Positions 1 to 7,310 of a stretch of 64,000 nt of DNA are shown piece after piece. Where the stretch lies: the NCBI GenBank assembly GCA_002281485.1, contig NCGF01000006.1, positions 96,345 to 160,344 on the forward strand, in the 5' to 3' direction. The DNA comes from Sphingomonas sp. 28-66-16. GTDB taxonomy: Bacteria > Pseudomonadota > Alphaproteobacteria > Sphingomonadales > Sphingomonadaceae. A model generated the notes under the pieces. That model saw nothing but the letters and a program-made list of their open reading frames with translations, was not told where the DNA came from and searched no databases. Position 1 is the first letter of the stretch. Every line of letters begins with the position of its first letter. A program made the position numbers and the translations under genes.

Positions 1-128
1 CCCGAACAGCCACCGCCGTCGACCGACAGCCGCAGGATCGCCGGCTTGCCTTGGCGCTCGGCGATCGCGGCCACACGCGCGGCCGCCGATTCTGTCAGGG
101 CGATGGTGTCGGAGGCAAGCGTCGTCAT
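1..128 (-). CDS. A-type iron-sulfur cluster carrier (ErpA/IscA/HesB family), partial
   Basis: The reading frame starts at ATG 128 and runs off the left edge, so only the first 42 residues are present. The segment LRLSVDGGGCSG is the hallmark of the HesB/IscA/ErpA family, and its Cys is the first of three conserved cluster-binding cysteines; the C-terminal CxC pair lies outside the window. Family members receive Fe-S clusters from the ISC/SUF scaffold and pass them to apoproteins in the cytoplasm. The fragment does not separate ErpA from IscA or SufA. The M23 peptidase gene ends 75 bp upstream on the same strand. Confidence 0.85.
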   Translation of the reverse strand, partial: MTTLASDTIALTESAAARVAAIAERQGKPAILRLSVDGGGCS

Positions 129-203
129 CGCGCCGAGATAGGCGCTTCTAGCGACGACGGCAACTGGCGCGATCGGACGACACCCGTTTCGGCCATATCG
201 CAA

Positions 204-1391
204 TCAGTTGCTCGAATCGCTCCCGCCGATGGCAGCGGCCTCGGTCTTGATCGCGCGATCCTGGGTCGCCAGCAGATAATCGCTCGCCTGCAGGAAGGGG
301 ATCGGATTGACGGCCTGGCCGTCGATCCGCACTTCATAATGAAGATGGCTGCCGGTCGAGCGACCGGTCGATCCCATCAGCGCGATCACCTGCCCGCGTG
401 TCACCCGCGTGTTGGCGGCGACGAGGATCTTCGAGAGATGGCCGTAACGGGTCGCAATCCCCCGACCGTGATTGACCTCGACCAGATTGCCGTAACCGCC
501 GCTGCGCTCGGCGCGCGACACGATGCCGTCGGCGGTCGCGTAGACGGGGGTACCGATCGCGCCGGGGATATCGACGCCGGCGTGCATCGCTGCCGTGCCG
601 CGAAACGGATCGCTGCGAACGCCGAATCGGCTGCTGAAGCTTACCTGCGCGACGGGCTCGGCCGACGGGATCGAGATCACCGCATGCTGGAGCGTATCGA
701 GCTTCTTCCAGGTCATGAACAGCGAGCGGAACTGCGCGTCGGCGTTGGCCTCGGCGACCGGCTCGTTGCCGTTGACCGGCTCATAGGGACCGCCCACACC
801 GCCGGCAGCCGGCGCGAGACGTTCAGGCGCGATGCCGAGCTGGCGGACGCTGCCGGCGGCAGATGCATAACGTTGTTCGACGATCTGGCGCGCCTTGATG
901 GCGAGCGCGAGCTGGCGGTCTTCGACGCGACGGAACGGGGCGACGATATCGGCTGCCAGCGCTGCCGTTTCGGCGTCGATCAGCGGGGTGGTGAGCGCCA
1001 GTTTCGGGTCGCTCTTGCCGCTCAGCGCCGCCGCGATCAGCGCCTGACGTTGATCGACGCGGGCAGCATGGACTTCAGCGGCACGTTTGATCGCGGCGAC
1101 CTTTGCCTGCATCTTGATGACACGGGCCTGAAGCTGGGCGAGCCGCGCCTCGGGCGATTGCGGAGAAGCCAGAATGCCGCTCATCTGGACCGCGCTGACC
1201 CCAGCCTGGGCGACACCATAAGCCGAAAAGCACAGCGTGACGCAGGCAATCCCGGCGAGCGCAGCCTGCGTATTGCCGCCGACACTGAAGCGGCGAAGAT
1301 CGCGACCGTCATGGAAGATGAAATCGCGCGTCTTGAAGCTGTCCCGCAGCTGAGAGACGTACCTGGTAATCGGAATCGTGATGATGCCCAT
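204..1391 (-). CDS. M23 family (LytM-type) peptidoglycan endopeptidase, membrane anchored
   Basis: The product is about 395 aa. A transmembrane or signal-anchor segment lies near residues 45-65, followed by an Ala/Gln-rich helical stretch that is probably coiled coil. The C-terminal peptidase M23 domain shows the zinc motifs HAGVD (HxxxD) and HLHYE (HxH), plus the typical SRFGVRSDPF and GIPG-like context. Such enzymes cut peptide cross-links in peptidoglycan in the periplasm, or act as amidase activators when degenerate; here the metal ligands are intact. ATG 1391 was chosen because the open frame upstream lacks family character. A 267-bp non-coding gap separates it from bcp. Confidence 0.88.
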   Translation of the reverse strand: MGIITIPITRYVSQLRDSFKTRDFIFHDGRDLRRFSVGGNTQAALAGIACVTLCFSAYGVAQAGVSAVQMSGILASPQSPEARLAQLQARVIKMQAKVAAIKRAAEVHAARVDQRQALIAAALSGKSDPKLALTTPLIDAETAALAADIVAPFRRVEDRQLALAIKARQIVEQRYASAAGSVRQLGIAPERLAPAAGGVGGPYEPVNGNEPVAEANADAQFRSLFMTWKKLDTLQHAVISIPSAEPVAQVSFSSRFGVRSDPFRGTAAMHAGVDIPGAIGTPVYATADGIVSRAERSGGYGNLVEVNHGRGIATRYGHLSKILVAANTRVTRGQVIALMGSTGRSTGSHLHYEVRIDGQAVNPIPFLQASDYLLATQDRAIKTEAAAIGGSDSSN

Positions 1392-1658
1392 GAATCCCCG
1401 GCGATTTGACGATGGAAGGCGGCAACCGCAATCCATCCTGTCCCGCTCGCAGCCCCTCCGCAGCGTCGACGCATCCGTGTCGCAAGGTGGCTTCGGCTCG
1501 GCAAGAGCGGACGGCCAATCGCGGGGCGAGGCGAACGCCAAGCACGGCGAGCCGTTCAATCCAAGTTAACCGATTCGAGAAAATGGCTGAATTCGGCGCT
1601 GGATGGTCTCGCCGCGCGAATCGTTGGTGCTGATTTGTCGATTCGGCGAAACGCGGCT

Positions 1659-2126
1659 TCAGCCAAGCGCGCGGACCGCCTCGAGCACTTCGACCGCATG
1701 GCCCGGCACCTTGACCCGGCGCCACGACCGAACGAGCCGGCCGCCGGCATCGAACAGGAACGTCGATCGATCGATTCCCATATATTTTTTGCCGTACATG
1801 CTCTTTTCGACCCACACCCCGAACGCTTCCATCGCCGTACTGTCCCCGTCGGTCGCGAGCGCGACGGTCAGATCATATTTGTCGATGAACTTCTGATGCT
1901 TGATCGGCGAGTCCTTGGAAACGCCCAGTACGGCCGCGCCGAGGGCGGTGAATTCGTCGAGATGCTGGCTGAAATCCTGCGCTTCGCGGGTGCAGCCCGA
2001 CGTGTCGTCCTTGGGATAAAAATACAGCACCAGCGGCTTGCCGATGAAGCTGTGCAGCGAAAGTTTGCCGCCGCTCGTCGTGGTCAGTTCGACATCGGGC
2101 AGCTTGGCCCCTTCATCCATCGCCAT
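1659..2126 (-). CDS. bcp: Peroxiredoxin, Bcp/PrxQ type (thioredoxin-dependent thiol peroxidase)
   Basis: This is a 155-aa protein of the AhpC/TSA fold that reduces H2O2 and organic hydroperoxides in the cytoplasm. YFYPKDDTSGCTREAQDF contains the peroxidatic Cys. The resolving Cys found five residues later in many Bcp proteins is replaced by Gln, so this looks like a one-Cys variant. The chosen ATG at 2126 has a GGGAGG ribosome site 10 nt upstream; ATGs at 2135 and 2120 are alternatives. The start overlaps the end of glnE by 14 bp, so the two genes are probably co-transcribed and translationally coupled. Confidence 0.92.
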   Translation of the reverse strand: MAMDEGAKLPDVELTTTSGGKLSLHSFIGKPLVLYFYPKDDTSGCTREAQDFSQHLDEFTALGAAVLGVSKDSPIKHQKFIDKYDLTVALATDGDSTAMEAFGVWVEKSMYGKKYMGIDRSTFLFDAGGRLVRSWRRVKVPGHAVEVLEAVRALG

Positions 2127-4830
2127 GATCGTCATGCCTCCCGGTAAGTGCCTGCCAACATCCGCGCACCTCCTGCCGTGTCGCGTCGAGCATGGCAACC
2201 AGCGCGGGCCAATCGTCGAACCCGAGCGCCCGAACGATCAACACCTGCGTCGCCGGGCGCGGCGGCTGGGCATCGGGCGCGACCAGCCGCGCGGTTACCA
2301 ACAGCCGCGTCAGAAAATCATGGGCCTCGTGCATCGTCGCCGGCAAAATGCCTGCCGCGACAAGCTGATCGATCGCCTGCGCGAGGTTCGGATCGAAGCC
2401 GGTCCGGTGGAGGAGCTGGGCGACATGAACGGTGAATTCGAGATCGACCAGCCCGCCGGGGAGCAGCTTGGCATCGAGCGGCCCGATCGGCGGTTTGTGC
2501 GCGGCCATCTCTGCGCGCATTTTGACGGCGTCGGCGATCAGATCGTGGTTCGGGCGCGCCCCGCCCAGCACGACAGCGATCTCCGCTGAGACTTCGGCGC
2601 GCGCCGCCGGCGAGCCGAACACCGGCCGCGCCCGGGTGAGCGCCATATGCTCCCACGTCCAGGCGCTCTCGCGCTGATAAACCGAAAACCCCGTCGTCGA
2701 GACGACCAGCGGCCCCTGCGTGCCCGATGGCCGCAACCGCGTGTCGATTTCGTAGAGAGGGCCGGCCGCCGTCGGCACCGACAGCGCCGCCGATACCCGC
2801 TGGGCGAGCCGGTTGTAGTAGAGCACGGCCCCGATCGGCTTCGCCCCGTCCGATTCGGCGGCATAATCGCCCGTAAAAAGATAGATCAGGTCGAGGTCGG
2901 AGGCATGGGTCAGCACCCCGCCGCCCAGCCGACCGAGCGCAAGGATCACCAGTTCGCTGCCGGGAACGCGACCATAACGCCGTGCGAAATCCTCGACCGT
3001 CGCCTCGACGATGATCGCGATCGCGGCTTCGGCGACCCGGGCATAGCCGGCGGCGACCGCGATCGGATCAGCGGCGCCGGCGATGATCTGGACGCCAAGC
3101 GCAAAGCGCTTTTCGCCCACCACCCGGCGGACATGATCGAGCAACGCCTGATAGTCGGCACCGGACTCTCGCGGTGTCATTTCGTCGATCAGCGTCGCGA
3201 CGCTGCCGACTCCATCGAGCGCGCTGGCGTCGATCAGCCCGTCGAACAGGCCCGGCCGCCGGCCCAGCGCGTCGGCGAGCGGCGGCGCATGGCTCAGAAT
3301 GGCACCGAGCAGATTGGCGAGCGCCGGCTGTGCCTCAAGCAGCCGGAAGAAATTGATCGCACTCGGCAGTTTGGCGAGCACGTGATCGAGCCGGATGATC
3401 GCCGCGCCCGGATCGGCGGCTTGTCCCAATGCCCTCGCCAGCCCCGGCAACACCGCCTCAAGCGCACATCGCGCCGGGCCGCTGCGCAGCGCGGGGTACA
3501 CCCCCGATCGCCACCCCAGAATGCGCGCCGCGCCGATCTGCGCGGCGGGCTCGGGAAAGCCATCGGCACATAGCTGCGCACGCAACCGACCATCTTCGCG
3601 CGACAATTCGGGCGCGGCATCGGGCTCGATCGAATCATAGATCGCGCCGGTCGCGGCGACGTGCGGGGCGAGCAGCGCCAGCAGCGCGCCGCGATCGGCA
3701 AGCCCGTGCAGCCTAGCGAGTGAATCGAGCGGCGGCCCCTCGGGCAGATGGTGGGTCTGGCGATCGTCGACCATCTGCGCGCGGTGTTCGATCGTGCGCA
3801 GCAGCGTGTAGCTCTCGATCAGCGCGGCCGCGTCGCCCTGATCGATCCAGCCGCCTTGCGCCAGCGCGCGGAGCGCATCGCGAGTCGCCGGCGCCCGGAT
3901 CGCCGGATCGCGGCCGCCATGAATCAGCTGGTGGATCTGCGCGAAAAACTCGACCTCGCGGATGCCGCCGCGCCCGCGCTTGAGATCATAGCCGGGCCCG
4001 AACGACTGGCCCTGGCTGTGATGATCACGGATCCGTCGCGAAATCCCCCTGATCTCGCCGATCGCCCCGAAATCGAGCGCGCGCCGCCAGATGAACGGAT
4101 GGATGGCCGCGAGAAATCGCGCGCCGAGCGCCACGTCGCCCGCCGCCGCGCGCGCGCGGATGAACGCCGCGCGCTCCCACGGCAGCGCCTGCGATTCATA
4201 ATAGGAGATCGCGGCATCGACCGGCAGCACGATCGGCGTGATCTCCGGCGACGGGCGGAGCCTGAGATCGACCCGCAGGACATAGCCGTCGGCATCGCGG
4301 GTCTGGAGAAGCTCGATCACGCGGCGGCCTATCCGTACCGCTGCGTCGTCAGGCGCCTCGCGCGGCCGGCACGGCAATGTCGCAGGATGGAAAATCAGGA
4401 TCGGATCGATGTCGGACGAATAGTTGAGCTCGCGGCTGCCCTGTTTGCCAAGTGCGATCGCCGCGAGGCCGCGGGGGTCGGCACCCGGCGTGCGCTCGCT
4501 GATGGCAGCCCGGATCGCGGTATCGAGCGCGTGATCGGCAAAATCGCTGAGCGCCGCGGTCACCGCATCGAGATCGAGCCGTCGCGAGAGATCGCCGACC
4601 GCCACGACGAGCGCGAGCCGTCGACGCTCGATCCGCAGCCGCTGCCCGGGCGGGAGCCCGGGATCGTCGATCCGCAGCGATGCCGGATCGGGCAACAGGC
4701 CCTGCGCGAACTGATCGGCAAGCGCGGTCTCGCGATCGAGCAGCCCCGCAAGGAAAGGCGCTTCGGTTCGGGCGCGCTCGACGGCACCCCGGATGTCGTC
4801 TTGGTTCGCTGCGGGCGACGTGACTTTCAT
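2113..4830 (-). CDS. glnE: Bifunctional glutamine synthetase adenylyltransferase/deadenylylase
   Basis: At 905 aa this is close to the usual GlnE length. Two nucleotidyltransferase modules are visible. The N-terminal deadenylylase motif GSRELNYSSDID is near residues 131-142, and the C-terminal adenylylase motif LTHASDLDLIYLF is near residue 640. GlnE adds and removes AMP on a tyrosine of glutamine synthetase in response to PII proteins and glutamine, and so sets nitrogen assimilation. It is transcribed away from the NepR-like gene at 4907 and leads into bcp. The 76-bp divergent spacer carries a repeated GCAACAAAA. Confidence 0.95.
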   Translation of the reverse strand: MKVTSPAANQDDIRGAVERARTEAPFLAGLLDRETALADQFAQGLLPDPASLRIDDPGLPPGQRLRIERRRLALVVAVGDLSRRLDLDAVTAALSDFADHALDTAIRAAISERTPGADPRGLAAIALGKQGSRELNYSSDIDPILIFHPATLPCRPREAPDDAAVRIGRRVIELLQTRDADGYVLRVDLRLRPSPEITPIVLPVDAAISYYESQALPWERAAFIRARAAAGDVALGARFLAAIHPFIWRRALDFGAIGEIRGISRRIRDHHSQGQSFGPGYDLKRGRGGIREVEFFAQIHQLIHGGRDPAIRAPATRDALRALAQGGWIDQGDAAALIESYTLLRTIEHRAQMVDDRQTHHLPEGPPLDSLARLHGLADRGALLALLAPHVAATGAIYDSIEPDAAPELSREDGRLRAQLCADGFPEPAAQIGAARILGWRSGVYPALRSGPARCALEAVLPGLARALGQAADPGAAIIRLDHVLAKLPSAINFFRLLEAQPALANLLGAILSHAPPLADALGRRPGLFDGLIDASALDGVGSVATLIDEMTPRESGADYQALLDHVRRVVGEKRFALGVQIIAGAADPIAVAAGYARVAEAAIAIIVEATVEDFARRYGRVPGSELVILALGRLGGGVLTHASDLDLIYLFTGDYAAESDGAKPIGAVLYYNRLAQRVSAALSVPTAAGPLYEIDTRLRPSGTQGPLVVSTTGFSVYQRESAWTWEHMALTRARPVFGSPAARAEVSAEIAVVLGGARPNHDLIADAVKMRAEMAAHKPPIGPLDAKLLPGGLVDLEFTVHVAQLLHRTGFDPNLAQAIDQLVAAGILPATMHEAHDFLTRLLVTARLVAPDAQPPRPATQVLIVRALGFDDWPALVAMLDATRQEVRGCWQALTGRHDDHGDG

Positions 4831-4906
4831 GCAACAAAAGCCGATTCAGAGGACGTCGTGCCTTGAGGTGAGGCAACAAAATGGTCACAAGGTCGTTATC
4901 ATCAAC

Positions 4907-5098
4907 ATGTCGAACCTGCCACCACTCCTCTCTGACCAGATCGCCGAGTCCGGCGGGACGCTGCGCCGGCCGCGTCTCGACGACGCGATCGGATCGGCGC
5001 TGACCGCGGCGTATGGATATGCCGACAAATTGCCGGACGATATGATGGCAGCGCTCCAGAAACTCGATGCGGTACAGTTCTCGCAGTCGAGGAGCTGA
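4907..5098 (+). CDS. Second NepR-like anti-sigma factor (NepR paralogue)
   Basis: The product is 63 aa. Its C-terminal half (IGSALTAAYGYADKLPDDM followed by an ALQKLD end) matches the two-helix NepR core seen in the true nepR at 7131 (MGPALRSIYQQTV, then IPPEM and LLGKLD). Shared positions are Gly-x-Ala-Leu, Tyr, Pro, Met, Leu and Lys-Leu-Asp. NepR proteins hold EcfG-type sigma factors inactive and are themselves captured by phosphorylated PhyR. The gene faces ecfG tail to tail, 87 bp apart. ATG 4907 was chosen because the conserved part begins soon after; its ribosome site is weak. Assignment rests on the motif alignment only. Confidence 0.68.
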   Translation: MSNLPPLLSDQIAESGGTLRRPRLDDAIGSALTAAYGYADKLPDDMMAALQKLDAVQFSQSRS

Positions 5099-5185
5099 CG
5101 GGGCGATCAGACGCGCTTCGCGCGCGGCCCGCTTCGCGAAATCGACAGCGCCTTTCCTGCCGAACGACCGCGAACGATACGCGCC

Positions 5186-5827
5186 CTAACGGTCGCGGCT
5201 CAGTTCAGCGACATCGCCCATGATCGTGTCGAGCACCGTCTGGCCCGGCGGGTTGCTATGGGTGCGGCGCGACGGCAGCGAGCCGTCGGTGAGCAGCGTC
5301 TCGAGCGCGACGCGTCCGCGCGCGACCCGGCTTTTGATCGTCCCGACAGCCACGCCGCAAATTTCCGCCGCTTCCTCATAGGCGAAGCCACCGGCACCGA
5401 CGAGAATCAGCGCCTCGCGCTGTGCTGCGGGCAGATGGAGCAGCGCTCGCTGGACGTCGCCCAGCTCGACCTGCTTGTCCTGACCCGCCGGCGCCGCAAG
5501 GATGCGGTCGGCGACGAGATCGTCCCATTCTCCCCGAAAGCGCGTCCGTCGCATCTGCGAAAGAAAAAGGTTGCGAAGGATGATGAAGGTCCATGCGCGC
5601 ATGTTGGTGCCCGCCTGGAAACGCTTCCGCGCGGCCCAGGCCTTGAGCAGCGTTTCCTGCACCAGATCGTCGGCGAGATCGCGGTTTCCCGAAATCGACC
5701 GGCCGAACGCGCGAAGATGCGGGATCACCTGCGCCAGCTGCGCCTTGAACTCGGGGTCGGGCAGCGCGATGCGCTCCTCCGGCAGCGTGTCCGGCGTATC
5801 GCTTGCGAGGGGATCGGGATTCGTCAT
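5186..5827 (-). CDS. ecfG: RNA polymerase sigma factor EcfG (general stress response)
   Basis: The product is 213 aa with sigma region 2 near residues 28-95 (DLADDLVQETLLKAWAA is the -10 recognition helix region) and sigma region 4 near 125-180 (AQREALILV, then YEEAAEICGVAVGTIKSR as helix-turn-helix). The combination is typical of the alphaproteobacterial EcfG (ECF15) group. EcfG directs RNA polymerase to GGAAC/cGTT promoters of stress genes once NepR is removed by phospho-PhyR. ATG 5827 has GGAG at a good distance. It is the last gene of a likely phyR - small membrane protein - ecfG operon. Confidence 0.93.
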   Translation of the reverse strand: MTNPDPLASDTPDTLPEERIALPDPEFKAQLAQVIPHLRAFGRSISGNRDLADDLVQETLLKAWAARKRFQAGTNMRAWTFIILRNLFLSQMRRTRFRGEWDDLVADRILAAPAGQDKQVELGDVQRALLHLPAAQREALILVGAGGFAYEEAAEICGVAVGTIKSRVARGRVALETLLTDGSLPSRRTHSNPPGQTVLDTIMGDVAELSRDR

Positions 5828-5907
5828 GCAACTCCGTTCAGTCTTGCACATCACAAGACATCATGCACGGGCCTTCGGCCGGCGCCAATCTGGTCTGATC
5901 AATCTGG

Positions 5908-6048
5908 TCAGCGAATAAAGAGCCAGGCAAAGATGACCACCACCAGCACGAGCGATATGCCAAGCACATAGCGTACGATGTGCGGCGTCGCGCCGGCGCG
6001 GGCGTCCTGAGTGTCGATATGGGTCTGGTCGTTTCGGTCAGTCATCAT
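5908..6048 (-). CDS. 46-residue single-pass membrane protein in the stress-response operon
   Basis: A short open frame lies between phyR and ecfG on the same strand. The first half is polar (MMTDRNDQTHIDTQDARAG) and the second half is one hydrophobic helix (YVLGISLVLVVVIFAWLFI) ending with Arg. It should sit in the inner membrane with a short tail, N-in or N-out unresolved. Spacing is 37 bp from phyR and 80 bp to ecfG, so co-transcription is likely. No known domain is recognised. Its position suggests a role in membrane signalling to the cascade, but that is inference. Confidence 0.6.
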   Translation of the reverse strand: MMTDRNDQTHIDTQDARAGATPHIVRYVLGISLVLVVVIFAWLFIR

Positions 6049-6085
6049 GCTTCAACACGCCAGACCCGTTTTGGCTCCGTACCAA

Positions 6086-6889
6086 TCATTCGGTGGGCAA
6101 GGTTGCCTCATCAAAGAACAATGCCTGGCTGATCGCCGCCTTTACCGTCGAGCGCTGGAACGGCTTGGTGATCAGGAAGGTCGGCTCCGGCCGCTCCCCT
6201 GTCAGCAGCCGTTCGGGGAAGGCGGTGATGAAGATCACGGGGACCGAGAATTGCGCGAGAATATCCTTCACGGCGTCGATTCCCGAGCTGTCGTCTGCGA
6301 GCTGGATATCGGCCAACACCAGACCCGGCCGGTCTTCCATCGCCAGCGCGACGGCTTCGTCACGGGTAACGGCGACGCCGGTCACCTCATGCCCCAGATC
6401 GCGGACGATCGTTTCGATATCCATGGCGATCATCGGCTCGTCCTCGATGATCAAAACGCGCGCACGGGTCTGTTTTTCGATTTCCGCGAGCGCATCCGAG
6501 ACCAACGTCTCGAGTTCTTCGGTGTCCACATCGATGAGATAAGCGGCGTCCTCCGGCGAAAATCCTTCCATCGCGGTCAGCAGCAACGCCTGGCGCGAGA
6601 GCGGCGACATCCGCGCCAGCCGCGCGCGCGCGATGGCTTCGGCAGCGGCGGCCGAATTTGGCGTGTCGTCATCGACCACATCGTAATTGGCCGAATTCCA
6701 GATCGCGTGAAAGGTCCGGTAAAGCCCCAGCCGGGCATCAACGTCGCTCGGAAATTCCTCCGGCGCCGCAACGATCGCTTCGAGCGTTGCCCGCACATAC
6801 CGATCGCCCTGGTCCTGGGATCCGGTCAGCGCGCGCGCATAACGCCGCAACAGGGGAAGGTGGGGCGCAAGTTGTTGTCCAAGCGACAT
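6086..6889 (-). CDS. phyR: Response regulator PhyR (anti-anti-sigma factor)
   Basis: This 267-aa protein has an EcfG-like sigma domain (residues 1 to about 140) fused to a receiver domain (about 144-260). With the ATG at 6889 the phospho-acceptor Asp in VLADIQL is residue 194, the number known for Sphingomonas PhyR, which supports this start. The conserved Lys is in FLITKPF. When phosphorylated, the sigma-like domain binds NepR and frees EcfG. It is divergent from nepR-phyP across a 241-bp spacer and leads the minus-strand operon. Confidence 0.95.
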   Translation of the reverse strand: MSLGQQLAPHLPLLRRYARALTGSQDQGDRYVRATLEAIVAAPEEFPSDVDARLGLYRTFHAIWNSANYDVVDDDTPNSAAAAEAIARARLARMSPLSRQALLLTAMEGFSPEDAAYLIDVDTEELETLVSDALAEIEKQTRARVLIIEDEPMIAMDIETIVRDLGHEVTGVAVTRDEAVALAMEDRPGLVLADIQLADDSSGIDAVKDILAQFSVPVIFITAFPERLLTGERPEPTFLITKPFQRSTVKAAISQALFFDEATLPTE

Positions 6890-6999
6890 GATCGACGAAA
6901 ACTCCCTGATATCGGCCCCCGTTCTGCGTTCGGCGGGCTGCCATTGCAATGCGTTTTATGCCGGCCTGCACGCGGCGAACTTGATTTTGCAGCGAACGT

Positions 7000-7024
7000 G
7001 GAACAAATGAACCGCTGTTTTGTT
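7000..7024 (+). promoter_or_regulatory. Candidate EcfG-dependent promoter of nepR-phyP
   Basis: GGAAC at 7000-7004 is followed by a 16-nt spacer and TGTT at 7021-7024, close to the EcfG consensus GGAAC-N16/17-cGTT. It lies 106 bp upstream of the nepR ATG and points at it. This would give the usual feedback in which EcfG drives its own anti-sigma factor. The first base of the -10 element departs from consensus. Confidence 0.55.
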
Positions 7025-7130
7025 TCATTGGCTTCGGGGATCGTCGCAAGGGGCGGATTCACGATCCACGGTGGGTTCTGAAATCAATCTGCAAGGCACT
7101 GAGGTGCCGTCGCCACGCATGATGTGAGGG

Positions 7131-7301
7131 ATGTCGTTGAAGTCTGTTCGAGAAACGCCGAAGCAGGCTCGCCGTCCTCGCAATGCCAAGCAAGGCAGCG
7201 GTAGCGCTGACATGGGCCCGGCCCTGCGATCGATCTATCAGCAGACGGTCGATGAACAAATTCCCCCCGAAATGCTCGATCTGCTTGGCAAGCTCGATTA
7301 G
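7131..7301 (+). CDS. nepR: Anti-sigma factor NepR
   Basis: The product is 56 aa with a basic N-terminus and the NepR core MGPALRSIYQQTV ... IPPEMLDLLGKLD. NepR binds EcfG and blocks it; phosphorylated PhyR titrates NepR by partner switching. ATG 7131 is the first start and gives a protein of normal family length. The phyP gene starts 10 bp after its stop, so the two form an operon. In most alphaproteobacteria nepR precedes ecfG; here it is divided from ecfG by phyR and pairs with phyP. Confidence 0.9.
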   Translation: MSLKSVRETPKQARRPRNAKQGSGSADMGPALRSIYQQTVDEQIPPEMLDLLGKLD

Positions 7302-7310
7302 CCGTCAGCA

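Noticed and set aside
51-1409. A 452-codon plus-strand frame antisense to the M23 peptidase
   Set aside because: The minus strand has signal anchor and zinc motifs. The plus frame shows only Arg/Asp/Gly-rich shadow composition.
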